DNA of 64,000 bases, taken from contig JAJEKV010000004.1 in the NCBI GenBank assembly GCA_021234155.1, positions 1,023,813-1,087,812 of the forward strand, given 5' to 3'. The translations under genes and the position numbers were made by a program. The stretch is from Isoetes taiwanensis. Its lineage: Eukaryota; Streptophyta; Lycopodiopsida; Isoetales; Isoetaceae. Below the pieces are notes generated by a model. That model was not told the DNA's origin, did not search any database, and saw only the letters and a program-made list of their open reading frames with translations. Below are positions 21,166 to 31,303 of this stretch, piece after piece (positions within the stretch are counted from its first letter, which is position 1; every line of letters starts with the position of its first letter).

Positions 21166-24100
21166 TCATGCCCAAAGAATCGAATCTAACACGTTATCGA
21201 AAATGCACAGAAATCCATCTTTAATCATTCTTGCATTCAATCGTCTATAGTCTACACACACTCTTAGTTTCTTATTCTTCTTTGGGACTATAACAATTGG
21301 TGATAGCCATTCACTATTTTCAATAGGCTCTATAAAACCAGCTTCTAACAATTTATCAATTTCTTCCTTAACTACACTTGAATAATTTGGATTCATCCTA
21401 TAAGGTTTTTGTCTAACCGCTCTTGCATTAGATTCCAAAACAATCTTATGTACACTCAAAGCTGGAGATATACCTCTAAGGTCACGATAACTCCACGCAA
21501 ATACATCTTGAAATTCTAAAAAGAGATCCATGTATTTTTGTCGCTCCTCATCCAAATTTTGGGCTCCAAGCTTGACCACTTTAGGTTCTTCTAGAGTCCC
21601 TAAATTTAAATCAACAATCTCAGGAGAAGTTAGCATTGCTTGATCTACCCTAGGTGCAGTACGTGCAGGAGTCTCCTTTAATTTGGATTCCCCTTCCTCA
21701 TATTTGGAGAAGTAATCAGGATATTTCTCTTGTTCATCATCTTCTATTTCTTCTGAAATGGTTTCGTTAGTAACATCCACACTTATAGTATAAGCATTTA
21801 CACAATTCATCCATTCTTCTAAAGCAATGCTCGAAGTGTCTTCCCTAATGTTTAAATGCTCATAACCCATTTCCTCAACATACACTTGATCAGCCTCAAT
21901 TCCCTTATTATTTCCATCATAATCATCATCATCATCATCGTTATCATCATTATCATCATCGTCATGAGGGATGTCTTCTATAGAGGAGCTAGTATCACTA
22001 TCATTTCCATCCCTATCTCTAGATTGGATATGCACTCTAATTTTAATCTCATTGTTCCCATCCCCAATATGCAAGTAACCCGTAGACCAATCATGTTTAG
22101 CTGAAGCTTGCATCAACCATGGCCTACCTAGTAACAATGGATAAGTAAACCCTCCACATGCCATTCTCAATATAACATAGTCCACAAAGAAAGTTACACC
22201 AGCAATTAATGTTTTTATTCCCGTAATCAATCCCAATGGTTGTACCCTCCTTTGATCCGCCATTCTAACCACAAAATGCACTGGTGCAGGCTTAGGCAAT
22301 TCTAATTTTTTCCATATAGATTCAGGCATGATGTTCACGCCAGACCCTCCATCTATTGTGCAATTCCTTATTAAGGTTCCATTTATTTCAACATCTAGGC
22401 ATGGGGAACTCATGTCGGCTATTATAGGCCATGCAGAATTTACAATTACCTCCCTATGACTCTTTAAAGCAGACATTAATATCTTACGACAACTAGGGGC
22501 AATTTGTAGTAATTGTTTAAAGGTGAGTGAGGGTTGTTTATTTTCCATATCTTTTAAAATATCATAGGGTGACTCATTTTTCAAATTCATAACTCTCTTA
22601 TACTTTTTATGAACACCTTTATCCTTGCTTTTAGGTGGTTGTATCTCATTTATAATTTCTCTTACCGCTCTAGGTTGAGGCAATTCTTCGATTTCTTCAA
22701 ACATCTCTTGTGAATCCTTCATATCCACCTCGTCATCTGACAATTGTTCCTCAAACAAATTTCGCAACTCGTTATCATCATTATGAACTAAACTTTCATT
22801 ATTAACCCCTTGTTGTTCTCTCTCATTACGCAATTCCCTTTCTCTCCTTCTCAAATTCCTTGCATTACGAGTTTCTACAACATAAGCTGGAGAACTTGGC
22901 TCTCCAACGAATATGGCCCCACTATCAATGACAACCTCCTTACCCCTATTCTTAGGAGCAGGATTTTGTATTACTTTAAGCTTATGAGGGCAATTTTCTT
23001 GGGCGTGCAACCCTTGGGTTTGACAGATTCCACATATTGGTTGGTAACCTATTGGCTTCATGGGATTTGGACATTGAGGCGCAATGTGCCCCATTTCTTG
23101 ACATCTATAACATTGAACAGGTCTTCTTCTAAACATTTGTGGTCTTGGACCCCCAGTATTGGTTTGAGGAGTTGTGTTATACACAGGAACCTGTTCCCTA
23201 TAATCATACATTGGTTGAACTTGATATCCTTGATATTGGGGAGATACTAAGGCTTGAGTTTGAGGTCTTATCATCCCAACTCCCATCCCTTGACGTAATT
23301 GAAAACATTGGTCTGTTCTATGATTTGTTTTCCCACAATTTCGACAAGGAGGCTTAAATTCAGCAGGCGTTGGACATTCACTAGGAAGGTGACCATACCC
23401 TTTACATTTCACACACCACATATTTGTTCTTTCTTTAGAAATTTGTGGTTTAGACTCCAAGCCTTTTATCCAATTTAATTGTAATTCAGTCATTTGCTTA
23501 GTTAAACTCTCAAGCAATTCATCTTTAACCTTTGCAAGTTTAACATCCACAAGTTGTTCAGGTTCTTTTATGGGTAAAGTTGGAATTGCATTATTTGCAC
23601 CTACTTGTGTTTTACTATAATCAATTGTACCCATCATTGAAGGAAAAGTGCCAATAGGCATACCTGAAATGTTTGCAATTGGACTTGCCTCTATAGAAAT
23701 ATTTGGAACCATAGCTGGTGCAGCACCTCCCAAAACTGAAGGCATTGCCATCCCCGGATGATAATATCTTGCCATGCCAATCTTTGCTTGTTCCCAACTT
23801 GAGGCATGCTTAATAGCAGCTTCTAAAGTGGTAGGAGTTTGGCCCTTTGTAAAAAAACCAAGGTCAGGTGGTAATCCATTAATAAAGTACCTCACTTGAT
23901 CTTCTGCAGAAGGTGGAGGCTCCTTTTTCGCAACCAATCTCCTGAATCTAATCACATAACTCTGCAAACTTTCTCCCGGTAAGAGCTTAATATAATTTAA
24001 TTCATCACTTACTCTTTGTGCAAACCCCACTGGTCTAAATGCAGTTAAGAACCCTTTTTTCAAGTCATCCCATGTCAAGAAAGGAGTAACATTTTTAGTA

Positions 24101-24525
24101 GCCCTATACCATTCCACGGCACCATCTTGCAAGGTAGCTGGAAAGAGTCTTAGCCTCTCAGCATTCCCATCCTCCTGATTTGCCTCACTTATAGTTAAAA
24201 AGGCATGCACATGGGAGTCTGCATCAACACTCCCTAAGGCCGAAAATACAGGATATTTCATTTTTGAAGTCTTTTGTGCCATTGGAAGGAGTGTGTTAGT
24301 ATTAGAAATTCCCAAGGTATTCTCTTCCTCACTACTATCCCCAGAACTTGAAGGAAGTGTGCTGCTACTACTAAATCCCACCTCTACTAACAATCTTTCT
24401 TCTTCCAAAACTTGCTCAGCTAATTCCTTTTTTTTTCTCTCTCTAAGCTCTAGTCTAGCAATACGTTCGGTCTCTTGTCTAGCTATACTCTTCTTCCTCC
24501 TTTCTTCATCAAGACCCCAATTCAT
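21166..24525 (-). CDS. Element C copy 1 gag-protease-RT (N-terminal)
   Basis: A 1119-codon frame. It opens with a charged helical stretch (residues 1-45), then the Gag domain (VDADSHVHAFLT, GAVEWYRATKNV, GESLQSYVIRFRRLV) at about 95-250. Three zinc knuckles follow: CVKCKGYGHLPSEC (~371), CRNCGKTNHRTDQC (~394) and CYRCQEMGHIAPQC (~472). Protease shows IDGGSGVNIM at ~727. A run of Asp near 855-868 comes from an ATC/ATG trinucleotide tract. RT begins at ~1035 with YRMNPNYSSVVKEEIDKLLEAGF. The frame ends where copy 1 has several small indels relative to copy 2. ORFs antisense to the Asp tract look like membrane helices but are artefacts. Confidence 0.93.
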   Translation of the reverse strand: MNWGLDEERRKKSIARQETERIARLELRERKKKELAEQVLEEERLLVEVGFSSSSTLPSSSGDSSEEENTLGISNTNTLLPMAQKTSKMKYPVFSALGSVDADSHVHAFLTISEANQEDGNAERLRLFPATLQDGAVEWYRATKNVTPFLTWDDLKKGFLTAFRPVGFAQRVSDELNYIKLLPGESLQSYVIRFRRLVAKKEPPPSAEDQVRYFINGLPPDLGFFTKGQTPTTLEAAIKHASSWEQAKIGMARYYHPGMAMPSVLGGAAPAMVPNISIEASPIANISGMPIGTFPSMMGTIDYSKTQVGANNAIPTLPIKEPEQLVDVKLAKVKDELLESLTKQMTELQLNWIKGLESKPQISKERTNMWCVKCKGYGHLPSECPTPAEFKPPCRNCGKTNHRTDQCFQLRQGMGVGMIRPQTQALVSPQYQGYQVQPMYDYREQVPVYNTTPQTNTGGPRPQMFRRRPVQCYRCQEMGHIAPQCPNPMKPIGYQPICGICQTQGLHAQENCPHKLKVIQNPAPKNRGKEVVIDSGAIFVGEPSSPAYVVETRNARNLRRRERELRNEREQQGVNNESLVHNDDNELRNLFEEQLSDDEVDMKDSQEMFEEIEELPQPRAVREIINEIQPPKSKDKGVHKKYKRVMNLKNESPYDILKDMENKQPSLTFKQLLQIAPSCRKILMSALKSHREVIVNSAWPIIADMSSPCLDVEINGTLIRNCTIDGGSGVNIMPESIWKKLELPKPAPVHFVVRMADQRRVQPLGLITGIKTLIAGVTFFVDYVILRMACGGFTYPLLLGRPWLMQASAKHDWSTGYLHIGDGNNEIKIRVHIQSRDRDGNDSDTSSSIEDIPHDDDDNDDNDDDDDDYDGNNKGIEADQVYVEEMGYEHLNIREDTSSIALEEWMNCVNAYTISVDVTNETISEEIEDDEQEKYPDYFSKYEEGESKLKETPARTAPRVDQAMLTSPEIVDLNLGTLEEPKVVKLGAQNLDEERQKYMDLFLEFQDVFAWSYRDLRGISPALSVHKIVLESNARAVRQKPYRMNPNYSSVVKEEIDKLLEAGFIEPIENSEWLSPIVIVPKKNKKLRVCVDYRRLNARMIKDGFLCIFDNVLDSILWA

Positions 24526-24577
24526 TCATCAACAACGATTGCTCTAATTAATTTCTCGCAATGCCCCCCAAAAAATA

Positions 24578-27500
24578 TGTCGCGCAGACACGAAACCCAA
24601 GGTTCAAAGAACGATGTGTTGATGAAATGATAAGTAACAAGGGAAAATGAAGAGTTAGGTTGAGCCAGTGCGAGGAGGTTTTGACGATGAAGCAGTGTTG
24701 TTAAAAAACCCCGTTTTTAACCATAGAGTACTTCTTAAAAAACCCCTACGTTTTCTAAACGTTTGCAACCATCGGGGGTTATCAAAAAATGTAAAAAAAA
24801 AAAACCATTACTAATGCCTCGAATGACTTTCATTTAGATTTTCTAGTCTAGCAAACAAGATTTTGGAACTATGAGCGGCCGCATGCATGTAGAAACATGC
24901 GGAATGCATGTAGAACCAGGGTTTTGGTTTTTTGCTCAATGAAAGAAAGGTTTTTACTGCACCATGCAAACCAGGAAACAGTTCTTGCGCCAATCCAAAA
25001 CCAGTCGACCAAGGTAACTTTTCCATTCTTCTTCTTTTACAACTAATTTTATTTCGATTCTTTTTTTTCTATATTGCTTCTGAAGATCTTACTGCCATAA
25101 GTGATAAATAGAAGCAGGAAGTGAACCAAAACCGTTCCAAAGGTATAGCTGCTTCAAATAATTCTTTTTTACCTATATTCATTTCTCTTCTATCTACCTC
25201 TAGTATGATAATAAGCTAAACCTTTATGTTATTTGTTATATTATTAAGTTAACGTATTCTAAGATTTTAAAAACCAAAAATAAAAAACTTAAAAAAAAAC
25301 TTAAAAAACGTATGCTACCCGTATGGTATGCAAAGTATTTAACAACATTGCGATGAAGCAATGTTACGTATCCCTTGGACACGAAATTGACGACTCAATG
25401 CACTATGAAATGCAACAGGACGTCCTTGACAATTTCCCACACGTGCCCCTGCTTGTATTCTTTTTCTCTTGATATTTATTGGTACAACATGTTTAGACTA
25501 TGCCATTTAGCCATGCAAATGTAAATTATATTCTTTGCAATAATGGTTAATCACGTTCTCCAGTTAGATGCACTACTGATGCTGGTGCCCCGCATAACAC
25601 AATACCCCCTGGAAACAGTGTATGTGCATAGGTTCGTGCTCGTTTATTATTGAGGATAAGAATTTTACGTTTTTCCTGATCGATCATTTTAAATGATTTT
25701 ATTAGCTTATCTTGATCCATTACTCCAACAACACCACAACGAGGCTCATAACTTCCGTTGTACCACTGAAGCCTAGCCGCACCGCTTTTCGTTTACTCCT
25801 TGCATCAATTATTATGTGAGTGCAAACTTGTAATATTTATTATCCTCGATTTGTTTTAGCATTGTTAACCTGGTCTTACCTAGAGTGCTATTTTATTTTA
25901 TTTTTTTCCTTTTCTTTTATGTTTAATGGAATTGAAATGTTAAATTTTTATGTAGACTTATGAATTTGTTAGGTTAACATTACGTTGAAATTTAGTTTAG
26001 GGCAAAAACCTGTTCGAGAAGGCAGCGGCCAAGGCAAATCCGGCTCCCTCCTCTGCAATCGATCCGACTCCTCTCCATCTCTGCTATGGCATGGCCAAAT
26101 CGGCCGATTTCCTCCTTCCTCAACTCGGTTTTGTTTCTATTTTCCTCTCAGGTTAAGCCTTCACCAAATGACGGTTTCTGCAGAATGAACAGCCAATTCT
26201 TTGGCTCTAATAATTAGTAGACTTGAGCTAGGTTCAGATTTCGGCTTCTTCAGGTCCTAACTATGGCATGATAAGGTTTCCAGAAGCAGGTAACCATTTT
26301 CTGAAAAAACACAGGCCGATTTGCTTTATAGCCGATTCTTGGGCAAATGTGGTAATGGCTGAAGTTACGGGTTGTTTTGCGGTCAGTATCTTCCAAGCAT
26401 GGGCGGTTTTATGGCAAAGGACCAAGAAATCCGGACTTGGGCAAAGGGCTTCCAAGTTCTTTCCTTATCTATGATATACTACAGATAAGAATTGTAGGTT
26501 CAGCAACTAGCATGACTGATTTCACTCAATAAAGTTTTGATTTATTTTCTTCATGACATTAGAAACAGAGCAGCACATTTAACATGATTTTCTTTCTCTT
26601 TTTATCTCTGATTTCTTACTCATTCCATTTAGATTTGTTCTGACTTAAGACTCTTACTGATTCAAGACGGATACAAGATAAGATCGCCCGGATTCACAAA
26701 GGATTTCCTTCAGGGTAAATCCCTTTGAATACTGCCAATACAATCAGACAGAATTTATTTGACTTAGATTTCATCACCACACACACAAAAGGGTTATTCA
26801 TTCACACAAACTAGCATCATCATCATAATCAATAAAAGAAGACATCATGCACAAGCAATGATGGACCAGAGTCATACCAGATGCTCAAGCAAGCAGCAGA
26901 GAGCACACGAACAGGCACAAAAAAGGTAGTTTTTTCATTCACGTTGAATTTCTCTTATACAATTCCAATAAAATCTGGGCCTTTAAAAAATACAATCTTT
27001 GCCCTCCATGTGGAAAACTTCCTTAAGCTCCAAGATTTTGACACCTAAGCGATCCTTGATCTTCCATCTCTTCCAATCACATCATTTGTGCTTTCTTTTA
27101 CAATTTTTGCACCATTACAATAGTCTGAACCATGAAATATAGGGATCTTCTACCATACTCATAATAACAACATAATTGCGCATTTTTCCCCATTTGCACA
27201 CCAAGACACTATTAATCATGCCAAATATGCTCCAAGCTGCTTCAAAAACAAAAATTCGGCGCTACTTTCCACATTACATTATACTCCCCCATGAGTATTC
27301 AGCGTCCCGATGAATATAAGAATAGAAGCCTATTTTGAACTTGCTGGGATGGAGAAAATGGCCAGCAATACGGGAAATGGAAAAACAATGGTAAAGAAAA
27401 CAATGGTCATGGTTGGTAAGCCAACTAAAAATAGATGAACATGAAATGATAAAACAAAGGATGCTCCTGCAGCAAAAAAACGTCGTTAGTAGAACATATG

Positions 27501-27957
27501 GCTGCTAATATGGTGAAGCTGATTGCAGCACTTTATGGTTTGAATGATATGGATGAATGAAAGGCGTATGGTTTGACTAATTACGAAGAACAACCAGGTG
27601 AACCTGCCATGGAAACAAAAAATTAGTAAAAACGTTGCTGCCTGATGGTAAAGCTTACATGGCAGACTTTAATGGATTGATATGGAGTGGATGAGTGTAA
27701 TGTGAAATGAATTGACAAAAATGGAGACAAGCAGGTGGACCTATCATGGAAACCATCAAAGTTAGTAACAAAATGCTGCCTCGATGCGGGGTTGATTTGG
27801 CAGTCTTTATGGATTGAATGAGGTGTAAGAATGAAAAATGAGATGAATTTGAGTAATACGGAGAGCAAGCAGATGAATAATAAGAAAAATCAAATTCTTT
27901 ATTTTTTTTTTATTTTTTTTTTCACTTTTTTATAAATTTTTCCCTTATTATGCTATT
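24578..27957 (-). repeat. Element C, second (shared, middle) LTR carrying a MITE
   Basis: Same outer start TGTCGCGCAG as at 16061. It follows copy 1's gag on one side and copy 2's purine tract on the other, so it serves as 5' LTR for copy 1 and 3' LTR for copy 2. Without the 658-bp MITE plus its 8-bp duplication its length is close to that of the first LTR. It differs from the first LTR by small clustered differences, mostly at CAG/CTG. Confidence 0.82.
24693..25350. mobile_element. hAT-like MITE, 658 bp, complete
   Basis: Inserted in the middle C LTR. Termini are CAGTGTTGTTAAA and, inverted at the other end, CAATGTTGTTAAA. It is flanked by a perfect 8-bp duplication CGATGAAG at 24685-24692 and 25351-25358. 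The 8-bp duplication and CA-starting terminal repeats fit the hAT superfamily. There is no transposase ORF, so it is non-autonomous. The first C LTR retains the empty site. Confidence 0.9.
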
Positions 27958-27967
27958 ATCCCCCCTT
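27958..27967 (-). other. Element C copy 2 polypurine tract
   Basis: Same purine-rich TTAAGGGGGGATAA (minus strand) as in copy 1, between the integrase stop and the middle LTR. Confidence 0.6.
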
Positions 27968-27992
27968 AAATGTATTCATCGCCCTCGATGAA

Positions 27993-29112
27993 TTACATTG
28001 CATCTGGAAGTTTCTTGAAAGTCCTTGGTGCATAATATGCTTTTAGACGTGCACCATTAATTCTAGTTGGAAGTTCATTCCCTTGCAAATCCTGTAACAC
28101 CACAGATCCATTAGAAAAGACATTTTTTACAACATATGGTCCTGTCCATCTCATTCTCAACTTTCCTGGTTTTTTCCAATGCTTTGAATCATATAATAAC
28201 ACCAAGTCATTCTCTTTAAATTCTTTATTTTTATTATACTCATCATACCACTTCTTTCGTTGCTTTTGGAGTGCTTCTCTAGCCATATAAGCATGGAGGC
28301 GAACTTCATCAAGTTTTTCCAACTCGTGTAAACGTGCTTTAAGGCTACCATCTTCATCTAGCTTCTCCTGAATTGCTACTCTTAGAGATGGGATTTCCAA
28401 TTCTATTGGCAAAATTGCTTCTTGGCCATACACTAACATAAAAGGAGTTGTTTTTGTGGCAACTTTGTAAGCTATTCTATAGGCCCATAATGCATCTAAC
28501 AATCTCTTATCCCAATCAGTCCTATTAGCATTACAGATCTTCGTCATTATATTACATAGAGTTTTATTGGTTCTTTCAACCTGGCCATTAGCTTGAGGAT
28601 GGTATGGGGTGCTTTTTCTATGGGATATTTCAGATCGTTCAGTTAAGGCTGTAATTACTTCATTAACAAAGTGAGAACCCCTATCGCTCACTAACTCTAA
28701 AGGACAACCAAACCTAATGATAATATTCTCATATAGAAAGGTTGCAACAACAAAGAAGATTATCATGGCCAGAGGCTTTGGCTTCGGCCCATTTAGTGAC
28801 ATAATCCGTGCAAACTAATATATATTCACAACGAGTTTGCCATGAAGGAGGATTAATGGGGCCTACAAAATCTATGCCCCACTTCTCAAAAGGAATTATA
28901 GGAACTATTGGGTTCAATGGCATAGAATCTCTTCTAGTAGGTCGGCCTATCCGTTGGCAAGGGTCACAATGCTTCACATGGGCTTTTACATCAGAAAATA
29001 TTGTGGGCCACCACCGAACTTTGCATTTAGCACTTTTTAGCGATTCACGTCGTGACAAAGTGACCTCCCATGAGAGAATCATGACAAGACTTAATAACTT
29101 TTTGCACCTCAT
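27993..29112 (-). CDS. Element C copy 2 integrase
   Basis: Integrase is in two overlapping frames. 28729-29112 carries HVKHCDPCQRIGR and WGIDFVGPINPP with the first core Asp. 27993-28802 carries ELVSDRGSHFVNE (second Asp), STPYHPQANGQVERTNKTL (Glu) and the C-terminal region ending KKLPDAM. The frames meet near 28.75 kb, so only one small frameshift separates them. There is no chromodomain, which distinguishes C from element A. Very similar to copy 1. Confidence 0.9.
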
Positions 29113-30824
29113 GAGGGAATATGCATCTGCAAGAATATATCATCCTTACCAATTCTATATAAGGTGCCTGCTAATAAAGTGAAAGGCTTACACTTTTGAA
29201 TCAGTCGCTTGCGCTCAATTGGTTTCATCTCCTCGGGAAATTCATTGGTAGAAAGAAATTCTGCCACATCTGAATACCACTCTGGTACTGCACTAACTGC
29301 AAATAAATCAGCATCAAGCAAATCATCTTTAACCCTCTTATCCTTAGAATCTACTAGTAATCTGGATAAATGGTCAGCAGGTGCATGAGATCTTCCCAGT
29401 TTCACAACAATCCGAAACTGAAACTCTTGTAACATGATTAACCACCGAGTGATCCTTCCCGTTCTGCAAGGTTTCAAAATTAGATACTTTAATGCTTGAT
29501 GGTCAACATAGAAAACAAATTCTTTACCAAGTAAGTAGTGACGAAACTTTATTATAGAATAGATCATGCCTAACCCCTCCCGTTCAGTGGTTGAGTAGTT
29601 TCTTTCTGCATGAGATAACTGCCTACTTGCATAATAGATTGGGTGGTCCCAACCATCTTCTTGCATTTGGGACAAAATGCTTCCTATTGCATAAGCGGAT
29701 GCATCTACGTGTACATGAAACTCATGATCCCATCTAGGAAACTTAAGAATAGGTGCAGTAAGCAACGCTTCTTTCAATATTGTAAAAGCCTTTTGACATT
29801 CAATAGACCAATTATATTCATTTTCCCTCTTAAGAAGTGATGTCAAAGGTAAGGCCTTATCTGCATAATGTCTAATAAATCGGCGATGATAACCAACATG
29901 GCCTAAGAAGGCTTGCAATTGCTTCACATTAGTTGGTGGCACTAATTCAGATATGATTTTGGTTTTATCAGGATCAATAGCAATTCCTTGGCCAGAAACA
30001 ATTCTCCCTAGTAATCTACCATGAGTAACTCCAAATATACATTTCATCGGGTTTAGAGAGATACCAAAGTCACGACACTTTTTAAAGCACAATCGTAATT
30101 TCTCTTTATGGTCCTGATACCTACTGAAAACACAAAAATCATCGAGAAACACCTCCATAAATTGCCTTATATAATCCTTAAATGCGTTAGTGACCACTCT
30201 TTGGAATGTAGCGGGAGCATTACACAATCCAAAAGGCATAACCCTATACTTGTAACAACCCCATTCAGTGACAAATGTTGTCTTGTCTTGGTCTTCGGGA
30301 GCAATGGTTACTTGATTATACCCACTAAAACCGTCAAGGAAAGAGTAATATTCATGCCCAGCAACTGAATCTAACACGTTATCAGTAAATGGCACAGGAA
30401 ATCCATCTTTAACTGTTACTGCATTCAATCGTCTATAGTCTACACACACTCTTAGTTTCTTATTCTTCTTTGGGACTATAACAATTGGTGATAGCCATTC
30501 ACTATTTTCAATAGGCTCTATAAAACCAGCTTCTAACAATTTGTCAATTTCTTCCTTAACTACACTTGAATAATTTGGATTCATCCTATAAGGTTTTTGT
30601 CTAATCGCTCTTGCGTTAGGTTCCAAAACAATCTTATGTACACTCAAAGCTGGAGATATACCTCTAAGGTCACGATAACTCCACGCAAATACATCTTGAA
30701 ATTCTAAAAAGAGATCCATGTATTTTTGTCGCTCCTCATCCAAATTTTGGGCTCCAAGCTTGACCACTTTAGGTTCTTCTAGAGTCCCTAAATTTAAATC
30801 AACAATCTCAGGAGAAGTTAGCAT
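29109..30824 (-). CDS. Element C copy 2 reverse transcriptase-RNase H
   Basis: A 571-codon frame with a nearly whole RT and RNase H. It begins upstream of RT (LGTLEEPKVVKLGAQ), then VCVDYRRLNAVTVKDGFPVP, FLDGFSGYNQV, MPFGLCNAPATFQ and the polymerase box FLDDFCVF. RNase H has VHVDASAYAIGSILSQ and VDHQALKYL. It is the better-preserved of the two C copies. It lacks the small indels that break copy 1 at about 21060-21210, and those differences lie at CAG/CTG triplets. The end (about 29109-29150) loses frame before integrase. Confidence 0.93.
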   Translation of the reverse strand: MLTSPEIVDLNLGTLEEPKVVKLGAQNLDEERQKYMDLFLEFQDVFAWSYRDLRGISPALSVHKIVLEPNARAIRQKPYRMNPNYSSVVKEEIDKLLEAGFIEPIENSEWLSPIVIVPKKNKKLRVCVDYRRLNAVTVKDGFPVPFTDNVLDSVAGHEYYSFLDGFSGYNQVTIAPEDQDKTTFVTEWGCYKYRVMPFGLCNAPATFQRVVTNAFKDYIRQFMEVFLDDFCVFSRYQDHKEKLRLCFKKCRDFGISLNPMKCIFGVTHGRLLGRIVSGQGIAIDPDKTKIISELVPPTNVKQLQAFLGHVGYHRRFIRHYADKALPLTSLLKRENEYNWSIECQKAFTILKEALLTAPILKFPRWDHEFHVHVDASAYAIGSILSQMQEDGWDHPIYYASRQLSHAERNYSTTEREGLGMIYSIIKFRHYLLGKEFVFYVDHQALKYLILKPCRTGRITRWLIMLQEFQFRIVVKLGRSHAPADHLSRLLVDSKDKRVKDDLLDADLFAVSAVPEWYSDVAEFLSTNEFPEEMKPIERKRLIQKCKPFTLLAGTLYRIGKDDIFLQMHIPS

Positions 30825-30886
30825 TGCTTGATCTACCCTAGGTGCGATGCGTCTGGGGAGTCTCCTTTAATTTGGATTCCCCTTCC

Positions 30887-31303
30887 TCATATTTGGAGAT
30901 GTCGGGGATATTTCTCTTGTTCATCATCTTCTATTTCTTCTGAAATGGTTTCGTTAGTAACATCCACACTTATAGTATAAGCATTTACACAATTCATCCA
31001 TTCTTCTAAAGCAATGCTCGAAGTGTCTTCCCTAATGTTTAAATGCTCATAACCCATTTCCTCAACATACACTTGATCAGCCTCAATTCCCTTATTATTT
31101 CCATCATAATCATCATCATCATCATCGTTATCATCGTTATCATCATCGTCATGAGGGATGTCTTCTATAGAGGAGCTAGTATCACTATCATTTCCATCCC
31201 TATCTCTAGATTGGATATGCACTCTAATTTTAATCTCATTGTTCCCATCCCCAATATGCAAGTAACCCGTAGACCAATCATGTTTAGCTGAAGCTTGCAT
31301 CAA
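30887..31303 (-). CDS. Element C copy 2 protease-RT linker fragment
   Basis: Continuation of the polyprotein after protease, holding the Asp-rich tract and EEWMNCVNAYTISVDVTNE. It is separated from 31304-33592 by one stop codon (TAG, where copy 1 reads Trp in the sequence LLGRPWLMQASAKHDW), and from the RT frame by a frame change near 30.85-30.90 kb. Confidence 0.85.
   Translation of the reverse strand: MMQASAKHDWSTGYLHIGDGNNEIKIRVHIQSRDRDGNDSDTSSSIEDIPHDDDDNDDNDDDDDDYDGNNKGIEADQVYVEEMGYEHLNIREDTSSIALEEWMNCVNAYTISVDVTNETISEEIEDDEQEKYPRHLQI

Noticed and set aside
21856-22104. Plus-strand ORF with a run of isoleucines resembling a membrane helix (also 31043-31291)
   Set aside because: Antisense of the Asp-rich tract of element C's polyprotein; a composition artefact.
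24540-24579. Primer-binding site for element C
   Set aside because: The minus-strand sequence after the LTR (TTTTGGGGGGCATTGCGAG) only loosely resembles known plant PBS sequences, so no tRNA was assigned.
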